Origin: Lingula anatina
Lineage: Eukaryota > Brachiopoda > Lingulata > Lingulida > Lingulidae
NCBI RefSeq assembly: GCF_001039355.2
Contig: NW_019773513.1
Location: forward strand, 1,260,366-1,324,365
DNA length: 64,000 nt
Reading direction: 5' to 3'
In this document: in pieces, positions 1-13,200 of the stretch
Layout of the letters: every line of letters starts with the position of its first letter
How positions within the stretch are numbered: the first letter of the stretch is position 1
Notes under the pieces: model-generated
The model's database searches: none
Told to the model about the DNA's origin: nothing
What the model saw: the letters and a program-made list of their open reading frames with translations, nothing else
Translations under genes and position numbers: made by a program

Positions 1-36
1 GTTGCTATTCACAAACCTGATCAATTTTCTCCCCAG

Positions 37-132
37 CTGTGTGTCAGCGCGGCTGTGGTCCCCATGGCATGTGTGTCGACGTGGACATTTGTATGTGTGA
101 GTTTGGCTGGTATGGACGATACTGCAATAAAA
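37..132 (+). CDS. EGF-like domain exon (penultimate exon of a gene entering from the left)
   Basis: A CCCCAG acceptor precedes this exon and an AAAA|GTAAGT donor ends it, both phase 1. The frame encodes one six-cysteine EGF-like domain spaced C-x3-C-x5-C-x5-C-x-C-x8-C, with a GWYG turn before the last Cys, as in tenascin/WIF-type EGF modules. It splices in frame to 466-527. The protein is probably extracellular. The parent gene cannot be named because its 5' part lies outside the window. Confidence 0.8.
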
Positions 133-465
133 GTAAGTACTTTGTATCTCCGTCACAACTTTAAGGGAAGTTGCCTTTGTCTCTCATCTCTTTTGAGGAC
201 ATTAAAGATAAAGTATTTGATCTGGAAGAAAGGGTGATGTAATTAGAGACCATCTGTTGTCCCCTCCCAATCTAAACTACCGGGTGGACAGTGTCCTTTA
301 CTATAGCTTTCTGATTATTCGCCTGATGCATTTAATTTGACCTTGTATAAGACATGGCTTTACTCTAAAGAATTAATCTCAAACGTATTTTAATCAAATT
401 CGTCTGTATGCGCGCAGTACGCTGCTCTACATTTCCTCTTCAAACATTTTGACGTTTTATTACAG

Positions 466-527
466 ATGTTTATAACCGAAGAAACAGCAGACGAGAAAAG
501 CGCAGACGATCGAGGGATTACAGCTGA
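466..527 (+). CDS. Terminal exon: basic C-terminal tail of the EGF protein
   Basis: The acceptor TTATTACAG leads into a frame continuous with 37-132. It encodes about 20 residues rich in Arg, Lys and Ser (NRRNSRREKRRRSR) and stops at TGA 525-527. Such a cluster of basic residues after an EGF module could bind heparan sulfate or nucleic acid, which is inference only. The gene ends tail to tail with the CLCA gene on the other strand. Confidence 0.72.
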
Positions 528-3365
528 AACCGATAAGACGCAGATATCTTTGTAATATATTTTGGCAAGAGTGAAAATTGGGAATATATTTTAAACAAGA
601 ACTAACTTTGGAAATTTGCTGAAAGTCTTTTCATTATATACGTATAGAATCAACCTTGATCTTTGTACGAGTTGCCTACAGTTCAGCGTTCCTCTACGCA
701 CCAACGGAGTTTTTCACATGGATTAATTGTGTCCTTTGTGGAGCGTTTGGGTTAACGGTGCCGAAATCCTGGTGTCTAATTTTTGTCGAAGAAACATTAT
801 ATATTTCATAACATACACTTAGATTAAATATATACAAAACACCTTTGTCAGAAAGGCACGAATCAGTCAACTGTATAATTATGCATATAAATGCACCAAT
901 GACTCCTTATGTTACGAAAAGTCACTTATATTCGCGCCCGTCTGTCGAATAACGTTAAAGGCACACTCTCTTGGTTTGAAAATCCCCAAAATGCTTTTTT
1001 TTTTTGCCATCCACAGCCTCTTATAAAACCTTACATGTACCTTTAAATGATTTAGCCTCTTGAATTTTTTCTGGAGCGGAGCCTATGATGATATTTCCAT
1101 TGGAGCTTTTAGGAAAATGGTCGCTGTTTTATGACTGTCCAGTCATTTTAAGCTAAAATCAATCTTTATTAATTTTAACAAAGGTCGAATCCAAGTGGAG
1201 AGAAGGATAGATAAATGATTCTTGAGTACGAAAAAAGTGTCCAAAGATGTCCTACAAGAACAGCATGTCATATGGGCCACTGGCCTCAATTACAATGGTC
1301 ATAAAGCAAATAAGATCATTGTAGAAATATTGGACTTGCAACAAAATTTTAGTTAACCTACCAGCTGTATTATAGAAGCATTCTGTATATTTAAAACCTA
1401 CAAAAATGACCAAAGCGAAAATCCATGTGATATATTTCAGCAACGGATTCCTATTTATTAGTCTATAACTTTTTATTCACTTTATGTATGTTTAAAGCTT
1501 ATCTCGAGAACTTTTCTCAGTCATAAAATGTAAATCTCACATTTAAAGTGTATTTCGCAACTTACTGGGTCGTTAAACCTCGAAATACGAGAAAATGGCA
1601 TTTGCTTGAGAAATGGGCGTAATAGTTTTCATCAAATTGCCATAAAGCACTAGTCAAGGTTCAGAATGAAACCGGAGTGGATAAGCAATTACGTAAACGT
1701 GTATTATAATGATGATTTGGATAATAAATAGATTTTTTCAATATGTAGGTGTAGTTCGTATTTTGCAAACCGTCATTTCTTTCAACAACCAGGAACTATT
1801 TAATTTTTTTTATGTTTCGATATTTCCGCCTGCAAAAAATTAATACCCGTACCACGTGCAAACAAAGAGCACAGGCACATGATAACGCTTGTCAATTATT
1901 TCATAACTCTGAAATCTATAATTTAAGCAGTTTATGATCGATGTATCAGGAAATAATCACGCACCATATGGTATAGAAATTACTTCTTTTATTATATAGC
2001 ACCCATATCTCATCACATTAAATTGAATCATCGGGAACTCCTTATACATGTACATATATAAACTTCATAGATAAACCTATAATAGATTTAATCATCACTA
2101 CGGTGTGTTATTATCTTGCACCACGTTTTAGCACTATAAACATAATAAACTACGTGGATTTATCGTTTAGGTAACATTCAAAGGGAGTATTCTACCAGAG
2201 AGTGAATTATAATAATGTATGTTAATTATTACGATTCAACATTCACACAACAATCAAGTGTATCATCTTATCAAAACGAGTGTGCTATAAAATGTGCCTA
2301 TGGAATTATCTAGATAACACATAGAAGGTGTAAAATATATTGTCCCATCAGCTTATCAATACAATAGGGCACCACCCAAGTACTGACTTAAGTAAATCAC
2401 AAGCAGTCACATCGCTAAGTGACAGGAAACAAAGTTTTCTAAAGAATGAGACCTACATGTACTTTGTTTACACCGTTTACGCCATGAAATAGTTTTGCTT
2501 TTCGATAAACAAGCCAGACACACAGATTAATTACCCTGATATTGAGTAAGTGTAATCTGTATACATCGCTCTAAACCATGCACATTGAGATGTTCCCTCT
2601 CCTCAGTTCATTTTGTTACTAGAGAGCACAGAAATAACCACAACCAATGGCGAATTCATTCAGTTTTAAAATATGTCGAAAACGACATCAAATTGTGTGT
2701 CATTAAAAAGGTTTAGCGACAATACATAAATAGAAGGATTCAAACGTGCTTTGGACCGGCATTAATGGGCAACACCCATGTTCATATAAAGTTGATTGCA
2801 CATTTTAATATACATGTATATACCGCATATATACATGTAAGTTGAGTATATCTACGTATGGAGTTAATTGGACAAAATACACCTGTGCCTGCACACATGC
2901 TTTACTGAGTAATACCTAAACACTGTAGAAGACATAATAGCCCTTCTTTGGTAAATTTTTGTCAATTGCAACTTTGTTATTTTGTCTTAATTTCTATCAA
3001 AGAGTCTTCAACCTGAGGAATCTTGATAATATCAGTGCACGTTTTGACGCCTGAAATTACGTACGTTTTCCTTGAAGGGATCTTCATTTTAAATATCATA
3101 ATTGCCCCTAGTAAATCACCCGTCAATAGTGTGAAATGAATGACGACTATATACGAAATAAAAAAGGCAACACTTTGCATCAAGTATATGACGACATATT
3201 GCAATTAAAATGACATATATTTCACCACGTCAGGGTGAAGGAAACTTTGCCATATGCCCTTAGAGCCAGTGAGAACTGGTCGGAATGGTGGATGATAGTT
3301 ATGATGACGAAAATATGACAAAATGTGACGAATACAATCAGCGTGGAAGACGTGGTATGCGGGGA
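528..3365. other. Intergenic region between two convergent genes
   Basis: AT-rich sequence. It should hold the 3' UTR of the EGF gene on the left and of CLCA on the right. Short ORFs here lack splice context or recognisable motifs, and I see no RNA gene or clear transposon. Confidence 0.6.
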
Positions 3366-4285
3366 CTAATCACGCTGAAATGATCTATTGCTGTATGCGG
3401 AATTCCTGGCATTTTTCCAGTTTTTTGCGTATCTATTGCGACCAACGTCATTTTCCTCGACACTCGCACGCGGCGCCTGCGACCCAACCGCCGATCCATT
3501 GGATATCCTAGAACGCTGCGATGGTCGTCTGCCTGGCTCGGCCATTCCTGGTCCCGCAAACACAAAGTTTCCTTCGTCCTTTGAATTAGGCTGGTCCCAC
3601 TCAATGGTGGTAAGATCTCGTTTATTTTCGCGTGGCTTGGGAGTGCCATTAGGTGCCAAAGCCCCTCCCCCTTTGTAAATGCCCCAAGTCTTTTGGATTT
3701 CATGAGATTCGTATTCCAAAGTGTAGCCCATTCCATCTGGATATTCCACGCTAGGTGTACGCATCAAAATATCAGGAGGAACTGATATATTCATATTCAT
3801 CTCTCCACATTCCATTTCCTTACCGTCTACCAGATCCTTTTTGGCTCTTTCGAGTTCTTCTCTTCGTTTTCTTCGATTTCTAAGAGCAATAATAATGATA
3901 ACTATGATGATTATGAGTAAAATGAGGAATCCGCCGGCACCTGCAGCGATGATAATAAGAATATCGTTACCAGGATCCTCAGGTTGGACAACCGGATTGT
4001 CCGTCGGAACAGGACTTGTCGCATTCAAATTGGGAAGAATAATGGCGGACGCAAGATTGGACATTTCGCTTTTCTTCACTGAATTTAGAGCCTTAACACC
4101 AAACACCAGAGTTCTGGTCGAGTACGAGGGTGGGAAAGATACGACCATGGTTTCTATTTTTCCAGATGGTAGAGGATTGAGCAGGTCTCCGTGAGACACC
4201 ATGTCGGGTGTCACCGCCGTGCAGCTGTCCCAGTCGTCTAGAAACTGCTGGTGGGTGGTTGCGTATCGAACCTCGTACTTCAAGG
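3366..4285 (-). CDS. CLCA: CLCA exon 12: Fn3 end, transmembrane helix and cytoplasmic tail
   Basis: Begins LKYEVRYATT. A 26-residue helix dominated by Ile (about 3882-3959) follows, and then a stop-transfer cluster RNRRKRRE. The remaining tail is hydrophilic and rich in Ser, Arg and Pro. The stop codon is TAG, complementary to 3366-3368. Tail length (about 171 residues) exceeds what I know for membrane-anchored vertebrate CLCA proteins. Confidence 0.92.
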
Positions 4286-7200
4286 CTATAAAAATAGTAT
4301 AAAACAAGTATTTACTAATGGAGAATGAACAATATAGCGCAATATGTCAATTTCAACAGTTAAAGGTTTCCGAATTTCTTGTGTCATCACTATAACAAAA
4401 CACAAGAAAGCTCATAACTTTATCAAAACCTTCACGTTGTTTTTAAAAATCGTGTTACCAAAACGAAGATCATGATCTGTAGTAGATCAAGTATAGTTGT
4501 CAAAATATGTATATCTTGCATCAGTTATGTGAAAATGTTTTATATAATAAAAATTTACGAGAATAGGCATCATTAGTGCAGTTAGGTTTTAAGAATATGT
4601 TTTCTAAATCTGGGCAAGTAATTTCCATGGTCTTACTATAGAACCAAGTTATTTTAATTTATGTGACTGTTCCTTTCATGTTTTTTATTGGTGTTAATTG
4701 TCTCTCTCCTGAATAATAATAATCAACTCACCTGTGCCCCTGTCCAGTGCCTCCCCAGACGCTGTCCACATTAACACAACGCTATCATTATCATAGGAAG
4801 TCTTGCTAACACGGAGGTCCGAAATTCTGAGTGGCGGGTAGACGTCAGACATCTCGACACCAGATGGCAGTGTTACTATGACGAACCCAGCATACACCGC
4901 GCGATCAAATTGACCAAGCGGTCGATAGGTAACTGGAAGATTTTCTGGGGCTGAAATTTTAAAAAAGGTAAACTTGCTATATATATTAGACTATATCTTA
5001 AAAATGAAAAGATCCGCGCAACAATCTAGTAAGACTTAATTAACGCTCCTGCCTAGCATCTAAACTGGTAGACGTGTTTGTAGAATATTTTGCTATAAAA
5101 ACAAAATAGAACTTCCCCGCACTTGGACGAGAAACCTGCGCGAAATTTAAAGAAAATCTAGGAAACCTACCTACAAATACAAGTAAAAAATATAAACGTT
5201 TATAGAATGAAGAGACCTAAAATCACTGCCTTGCTAGAAAATAACATTGCATACTGAAACATCATAACTTTATAACACTGGTGCATCTTCTTCCAGTGTT
5301 CTGATTTTAACAGCTACGTCCTTACCTCCCGCGGCCTCTGCCATGACGGCATTTCTCGTGGGAGGTGAGTGAACTTTCAGCTGGGCAGTGTTGGGGTTGT
5401 TGTTGGCAAGCACTCGGACGCGGTAACGGCCAGTGTCAGGTATATCCAGGAAATAACCCGAGTATACACCGTCCCCGGCTGTCACGTCAGCACCTGAAGT
5501 GAAATAAAACCGCATTTTTTTCAATTTGAGGATAAAAATGAACATGGCTGAAATATCTTAGGTACATGTACAACAGCACTATTACTGCGCTCTTGGAACA
5601 GTTTTATTGTAATACTGGTATGTGGGGCACAAGAATGGAAAATTGCCTAATTCTGTGTCGTTTTTGCCTCTTATATATTTCTTTCTTTTCGACAGAAACA
5701 AAGGGGAAAGAGTGTACAACTTCTTTTGAAGATACAGTTTATGCGACCCACTGTGCCTCCCCTCGCCCCATCATTACATATAATGATTGAAATACGACTT
5801 ACCAAGACCATCGTCGTGTAGCTTAAGAGTAAACGTCTGTAAATACGTGGCGTTATAGTCAGTGTCTACTGTAGCTGTGACATTAGCGTTCACCACCGGT
5901 GAGAACTTGCGTCTCAGGTCCGCCAGGATTATGATAGGTGTTGGATCTGGGTCTGAAATAAAATATGTTTCTCTATATGTAATATACACGTAGCATGAAG
6001 TAAGTACCATGTTAGGCCTATCTAATAAGGTACAATATCAGAGTCACAGACGCGAGTTTTAATTTGCACGTTTGAATCAATGCAATTATCTTCGATATTT
6101 TGTCTTTGAAAATTGTATGTCATTTTATTATTCTAACATACCTGAAAAGTTCACCCTTCCCTCATTCACTTCCCCCGTCAGTTTGATTGGGTCGACGCCA
6201 TCACGTGCAGTTGACGTCACACGGACATTGATGTCAATTTCATCTATGGTATCGCAATCAACAGTGTATTGCCATCTGCCCGCCTGGAAGATTTTGCTTC
6301 TTTTTTATGATCCCATTCAGGGTGACATTTTGCAACTAACGCCAAAGTTTAATAATTCCTTTTTCTGGACCAGTTCGCATATATTTGCAGATTTTAATTA
6401 TCTATCCAAAAGAGAATAAAAAATTTAAAACTGTCTGTTAAGTTACTAATTATTTCTATATATTATAACAATTATGCGCACTCTTCTTAAAATTCTCCGA
6501 CTTCTTAAACCACATACCATCGCCAGCCCTTCAATGGGTATGGTAACGAAGCCGTACGTGAGGTTGTAGGCTGTACTGTTGGGTTCGATGATCTCTCCAT
6601 CTGGTTTCGTCAGTACCACGGACACGTTCACGACCTCGTTGTTCACCACGGGGTTCCAGCTGAAAATAAAATTTGTGTTCACCCCGATGTCTTCGTCAAT
6701 GTGCACGCTGCCGTTGAACTGCTGCGAGGAAGCCACGGAGATGGCCAAACCTTGGAGCTGGAAGAGTATAAGGGGCGGGAATGCAGCTGTGAAAAGCTGA
6801 TGTTTATATGATATAATCCATTCATAATATTTTTAGTGTGGTTTTCACTTAAGGGTACTTTTCACTGACGACGGTTCATGTTCCTTGAGCTGTTTTGAAT
6901 TAATAAGAATTATCAAACAAATTTAGCGACCTTGTTAAGCAAAACAAAAATGAATACAAATACTGATAAATTCGCCCAGAATTTGCTTTAAAAAAATTCT
7001 ATTGTTAAGCCTATAATGTGAGGACAGGACCATACGCTCTGATGAACGCTATTAGCGGTTTTAAATGTTTCGTTTGTGAAGGAATAGGGCGAAAATTCCC
7101 GTTCCTTACATATTGTAAAACCTTGCCCTAGAGAAAACGGGCTGCACTGACTGGACAAAAGGTGACGTTACGTGTACATGTAAAAGTTCTATTCAATAAT

Positions 7201-10200
7201 AGTAAATAATTATTTGGCATTAAACTCATCACAGTGTCTGACTGACAAATGGAATGTCCTTAAAATTGACAATAGTTATAGAAATGTTCCATTGTCAGTG
7301 GCATTTGCGTTACCTGTAAAACTGGTGACTCCTCTCGAGAAGTGACGACATATGTCAGAGACTCCGTCAGTGCAATCACCGGAAGTGCTTCTGAGGCATA
7401 AAGGGGCGTGCCTCCAGTGTCTTCCGCTAGGGGGATCATGTGATCTGTGGCCTCTTTCGTGATCAAGACAGTATCAACCGATACCTGGTTCTGAACAATT
7501 TCTGGCTGCACCATCTCTATGTCGGGTTCTAAAGTATTGTCTCCGTCACTAAATAGAACCAGAGTAGCACCTGGCACAGTGATATCCTGGGCATTCTCAA
7601 GAGCTTTTAGTCCATTGCGTAATCCGGTGCCTAGTGACGTGTAAGGGAAGAGATCCGGTTGGAGCGTGTCCACGACCTGCAAGCGTACTTCGTATGACGT
7701 AATTTCCGTCATGGGACACAAAATGTCCGCCTTATAATAGAACCGGACGATACCAACGTAGCTGCCGTCGGAGACCGTGTACAGGATGAAGTCTCGCAAC
7801 GCTTTGACCATGTTGATCAGACGGTTATTCTAACAAAAAAGAAGGGTTGACAAATAATTTATTTTGATGGTATTTTCAGTAAAAATTCTTCGAAGCAACA
7901 TGAAACACAGGCTGGCTGTTCTCCAAGGTCAAATTAGTGACAAACTACTCATTTTACGTTCCTTGGTAATTTTCTTTAAAATAGTTTTTAACCCTCTGAC
8001 GAAGAAAAAAAAACCGGAATATCTTTTTAAAATCGACATCTTGAATAAGCCGTACCTCCGCCATGCTGTGAGACATGTCCAGTACGAGGACGTATCTTCT
8101 TTTGCCTTCCTTGACCACCGTGAAAGAGGGTGTCGTATTCAGTCCCGCCACCTCTGTATCCGTGAGAGGAGGGTTCACACCTAGAAATAAATGAACATTG
8201 TGTTTTTGATACTCTTGAATAAAAGCAATCTTTCCGATTTTCATATCGATATCGTACTTTGGCCATACTGCGGTATTGTAAATATTATGTTCGAAGATAC
8301 GATAAATTTTGAATTTGAGATATAGCAGATATAAAAAATACCAATATTGAAACATTACGCAAGCAAAAAAGAATAAGTGTCAACATAAGAAAATATCACT
8401 CTTTTTCACAGTGATGGCATCATTTCTTTGTCTAGGAATGTCACAATCGTAAAAATTGCAATGGAACTGTTATAATTAACGTTAATCATTACTTTATTAA
8501 AAACCCAACAGTTACCTCCAGACTACGACATAAAGTGGATGAAAATTGCCGAAATAAGGACGGAGAAATGGTTAAAAAAGCTTATTACCGTCTTTGAAGT
8601 CTGGATGGTCCCGCATGATCTCCCATGCACTCTTCATTGAACACAATCGGTTTTGCTTACTTGGTGCCTCGATATTATGAAGGTTATTGGGTGACGAGGC
8701 GTCGTTATCACAAAATGTGTATATCTGTCGAAAAAAGGTAAAATGTTGTAAAAGGTGCAATACCATTTTGCTTTCAAGGCTGTCATATTCACCCTGAATA
8801 TCAGAGTCGCTATGTCATAATATATGAATAACTGGTATAATGGTGTGGTTCTCTAATACGCCACACATCCCCAGGAATGCACTGCATGACGTCACGCTTA
8901 GCCCACTGCGCATGCGTGCACTTTAAATGAGTTGCTAGATTACCATAGGAAAATGAATCGGTTCGCGATTCGTGGGTAATTCGTGATCATTGACAAACTA
9001 AAGCCCCTATTTCACACAGACCACAAATCCCAAGAATGGCCATGAATTGACAAATGTCAGGATTCGTGGTTGAATCGTAATCAGTTCGTGAAATTCTTAA
9101 CAGATTCGTATATATTCGTAGTCAAATTTTGCACTTCTTGACCAACAAGAATTAGTGGCAAAAGCTTTGATGCCCCTATTTCACACAGACCACGAATCCC
9201 ACGAATCGCCAGGAATTGAAAATTTCAGGATTCGTGGTTGAATCGTAATCAGTTCGTGAAGTTCTTCACAGATTCGTATATAATCGTAGTCACTTCTTGC
9301 AATTCTTGATCAATCGGGAATTCGTGCCAAAAATTTTGAGTTGTTCAAAATTTTGGCCACGAACTCCCGATTCCAAAAAATCGTAGCGAATTTCTGGACA
9401 ACATTCGTGCGATTCCAGCCAAATCCCACGAATAGGCTATTCGTAACACTATCGCACCTGTATCGTAACCGAATCGTAGAGCGTGTCGAATTAGACCAGA
9501 AAATGGGCAAAATCTCACGAATCCTCACGAATCCTGAAATTTGTCAATTCCTGGCGATTCGTGGGATTCGTGGTCTGTGTGAAATAGGGGCATAACGGCC
9601 TGATGCCGATAGACAGCAACGCTGTGCTATGCTTCAAGCAACTCCTGACCAAATATCTCTAGGGTTTTTAAAAAATTCTGTTGTACACACGTACTAAGAA
9701 GTTTGCCGTGTATTGCCTAGCCTACCCTCAGCAAAACGCACATATTTTCAGAAATAGTGATTTTAGACGGTAGATTCACTCAGAAACAAAGGCAAACTAA
9801 TTCGTTGCCGATAGCACCAGCAGATAGCAGCACCATACAGAGTCTGATTAAAACTTTCATGGCAATTGAAGAACTTTTACCACTGTACAATGGAGTCCAA
9901 AAAAAGCACTTGGTACAAATGTGAAACTGCCCAGTGAGAGGCCAAGAATTCAATCAGTATTTTCAATCATATTATCAGATTCTACATAAATTGACTGACA
10001 ATATCACTACTCAGTATTTAACTAATCTCTTAATCCAAAATTCCTATCATCATTTAATAATAATGCAAAATTCTTCTTTCAGATTGCTATTTATTTTAAA
10101 TTTTAATGCTGCAACTGTTCCAAAATAATCTTGTAGTAAAGGAAAAATGCAAATAAGAAGTGGAAGACCAATTTTACCCACATTATTCAATTTTTTGAAT

Positions 10201-13200
10201 ATAAAACGAATAAGATCACTATTTAATAAATTAAAATAATCTTTCATGAACTCTTTCATGAATAACATATTAAACAAAATTAATGTTAAAAATTAGTGGT
10301 AATGGCTTATTCTGGAATATATGACCTCTGCACATCATCAGTACCTGACTTAATACAGTATAGTTACTACTTGGATACAGACTTAGATTTAATTATGTAA
10401 CAATAAGAACAATATATATTACAATAAACTTCTCTGCACATGTCAGACACTTGTTACCATGAACTAACACTACTTGACAATGGGCTGAGCACTTATCACA
10501 GAGTCTGTTTGCGATGCTATTGTTGTGCTGTGATTGGCTAGTTGAGTCACGTGAAGCCCTACTGTAGCGCCCTCGCGTATCGCGTGAATGCTGCGCATTT
10601 CTGGCCATGATTGAAAACTAATTTTGTGTCCTTCATCTACACCAAAAGACAGACTACTGTAAATATAAACAAATCGTTGCAATCAAGAAATATGTCTTTT
10701 AGCGCGATTACACACTTTTTTAATGCTGACAAACTGTTTTCTTGAAGGCACAGTTATTAGTACGTTGTTGCTGTTTTCTGCTGCTTTGAAAACTCAAGAT
10801 TGATGTTTGCGCAAACCAATCGTGTGCAACGACATGGATCAGCTTGACAATCGCTTGCCATTTATATTGAGCAATATTTCACTTTCACTATTTGCAAATC
10901 TGTACACAGAATCTTCCCGGGTCCCCACAAACAGACACAAACAGCTATACATCAACAAACACGAATCCTGAACCGAAACGAGGTCTGCGGAAGGAGAACA
11001 TTCAGATGGACCGTGATATGAATCATTTTGGTTATATGCATGCTGTCTTATATACGAAGGGTGTCGAGCCGTGTTTCTTATCTTGTACACGCAACAAACC
11101 TTACTTATCAGTGTGCAGTTACGGCACGCACACGGCTTAATGGAGTTACTGACGTCCACAAAAACAATTCCGAACCAAGAGATAAACTGATGCGCCAGTA
11201 AATCAAACCTCGACATCAAATTATTGAAGGTGTTTCCATTCCCCCTTCATACCTCCCCCACCATTTCTCCACGCCACTTGCCCCATTGGCTTTGATCCGT
11301 ATTTTATGAGGCGTGAATATGGCTGTCGGATTTGAGTGGAAATATAACGCTTTTGAGATTAGTTTATTTACTTACATGTTTAATTTTTATCTATTTGCCG
11401 TTTTACTTATTCATTTATCTATTCTTTTATTTATTTATTTATTTATTTATAAAGATATCCATTTATCTGTTATTCTTTACATCCAGTAATTCATTTTTTA
11501 TGTTAAAATAAATGCTTACATTGGATAAAGAATAACGGTCCATAACAGACCCCGTGGCCATTTGACCAGTGTCTGGCGTGGAGAACACACAGTCGGAGAC
11601 CGGAAGACCAGTGGCACTGTCTATTTGGCATGGTTGTTGCGATGAAGGTTGAACCGCTTGACCTTTGACCTTGAGTGAGCACCGGACAGCTTCCACATTG
11701 CCTTGGTTGTCATGGTAAAATCTAGGATATCCTTCCGCGGTCACTGGGAATTCATCAAATAAACCCCAGCGGAGGTGTCCCCAGTGATGGACTAGAGTTT
11801 TTCCTTGAAAAATAGAAAAAATAGAGTTTTAAGAGACCGTAACATACAAGTATGGTACTGCCATTCATTAAAGGCATATACAATGCGTCGTAGACCTTAA
11901 TGTAACAAATTAATTGCATTTTTTCTTGAAATAGCAGTAATTTTCCTTTTCTCGCCAAAGTTTAACCTTTCCAGAATCGTTCAGAAAGTTGCAATCCATC
12001 GAACCGTTTTTTAATTATTAATTAAATTCACCAGTGTCTCCTCCCTTTCTGTGAATCGCATTTTTGTGAAGGGTTTTTTATATGGATTATCTTAGTGAAA
12101 TTTCCAGGAAAATCAACTTATATAAAATAAAGGCCTAACGCTCATTAAATACCATGCTGTTAATCTTTGGAAAATATTGGCTTTTTTCCAGATCACATAC
12201 CTATTGGTCCAAATTTGTTCTCCACCTCCGTCCTTGGCGTTAATAAATAGCCAGTGGTCAGATGCATATTCTCCCCGTGGTCACCGCACGGTAAGACCTG
12301 CTTAACGTACGGATTGTCCCCATATTGCTCGCTCTCGTGGTCAACGATGATGTTGGACGTGGTGAACAGTTCACTGGTCGCATCTCTATCAAAGTTCGTG
12401 TACGTCGTCCACGTGCTCGGCACGAGAATTGTGACGTTTTGTATATAGGCACGGTTATTGGTTGACCGGAGAAGATCTCGGGATAACTCTGTGATATATT
12501 CCTAGAAACGAGAGAAAGAAAACATTTAAATTATCTATTGTCATAAGGGGAACAATACTTGGGAGTATCAATTTACGATCAATCAGCAATACGCCTATCT
12601 ATTTTTGCTGGTGCTGCATGGTTATTGATAGTTAAGGATATAGTAAACTAAGTGAAACTTCATAGTGAATCAGTAAAACCGCTCCTTTTCAAAACATTGT
12701 AATAGACAATGAAGTAAAGCCTTGGTAGGACGCGAATCTTTTACGGACATTTACTACAGGTGATGAGTAACGCACTGTAAGGACTTTTCCAAAAAAATAT
12801 TTTGCTCCCCCTCCCCTAATTCCTCCCACGCAACATTCCCAAGAGGGCAGAGATAAACAAACTGGCATTCCGTCACAGATCCTATGATGGATCGAAAGAA
12901 TTGACCGATGAAAAAGAGAACATATTAGAGGAGCTTGGGAAATGACAGGTAAATCTATCAGGTCGCAGTGAAAGGTATTGCGCAGGTAAATGAAGGTGAG
13001 AGGCTCAGTGCATTGTGGCGTCGTAAACAGGGAAGGCGTCAACACTCATAAGAAAAGGTACCAAATTAAAGGTTCAAGACTCCGTCGGTTTCGTGATGGT
13101 GCATTAATCACGCGGCAAGGTCGTCTTTTTATTAAATCAAATGTGTCAGGTAAACAATTTTTTATACCTCCATTTTCTGGAAAAACCATCGCAAAACCAC

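Noticed and set aside
3338-3736. 132-codon ORF overlapping the last CLCA exon
   Set aside because: A shadow frame of the well-supported CLCA exon.
9310-9595. Overlapping ORFs on both strands
   Set aside because: They are readings of the inverted-repeat element.
10393-11219. Minus-strand ORFs beside a GC-richer stretch with CCAAT-like and CACGTG-like motifs
   Set aside because: They lie inside CLCA intron 3 and have no splice partners or recognisable domain. A nested promoter cannot be supported.
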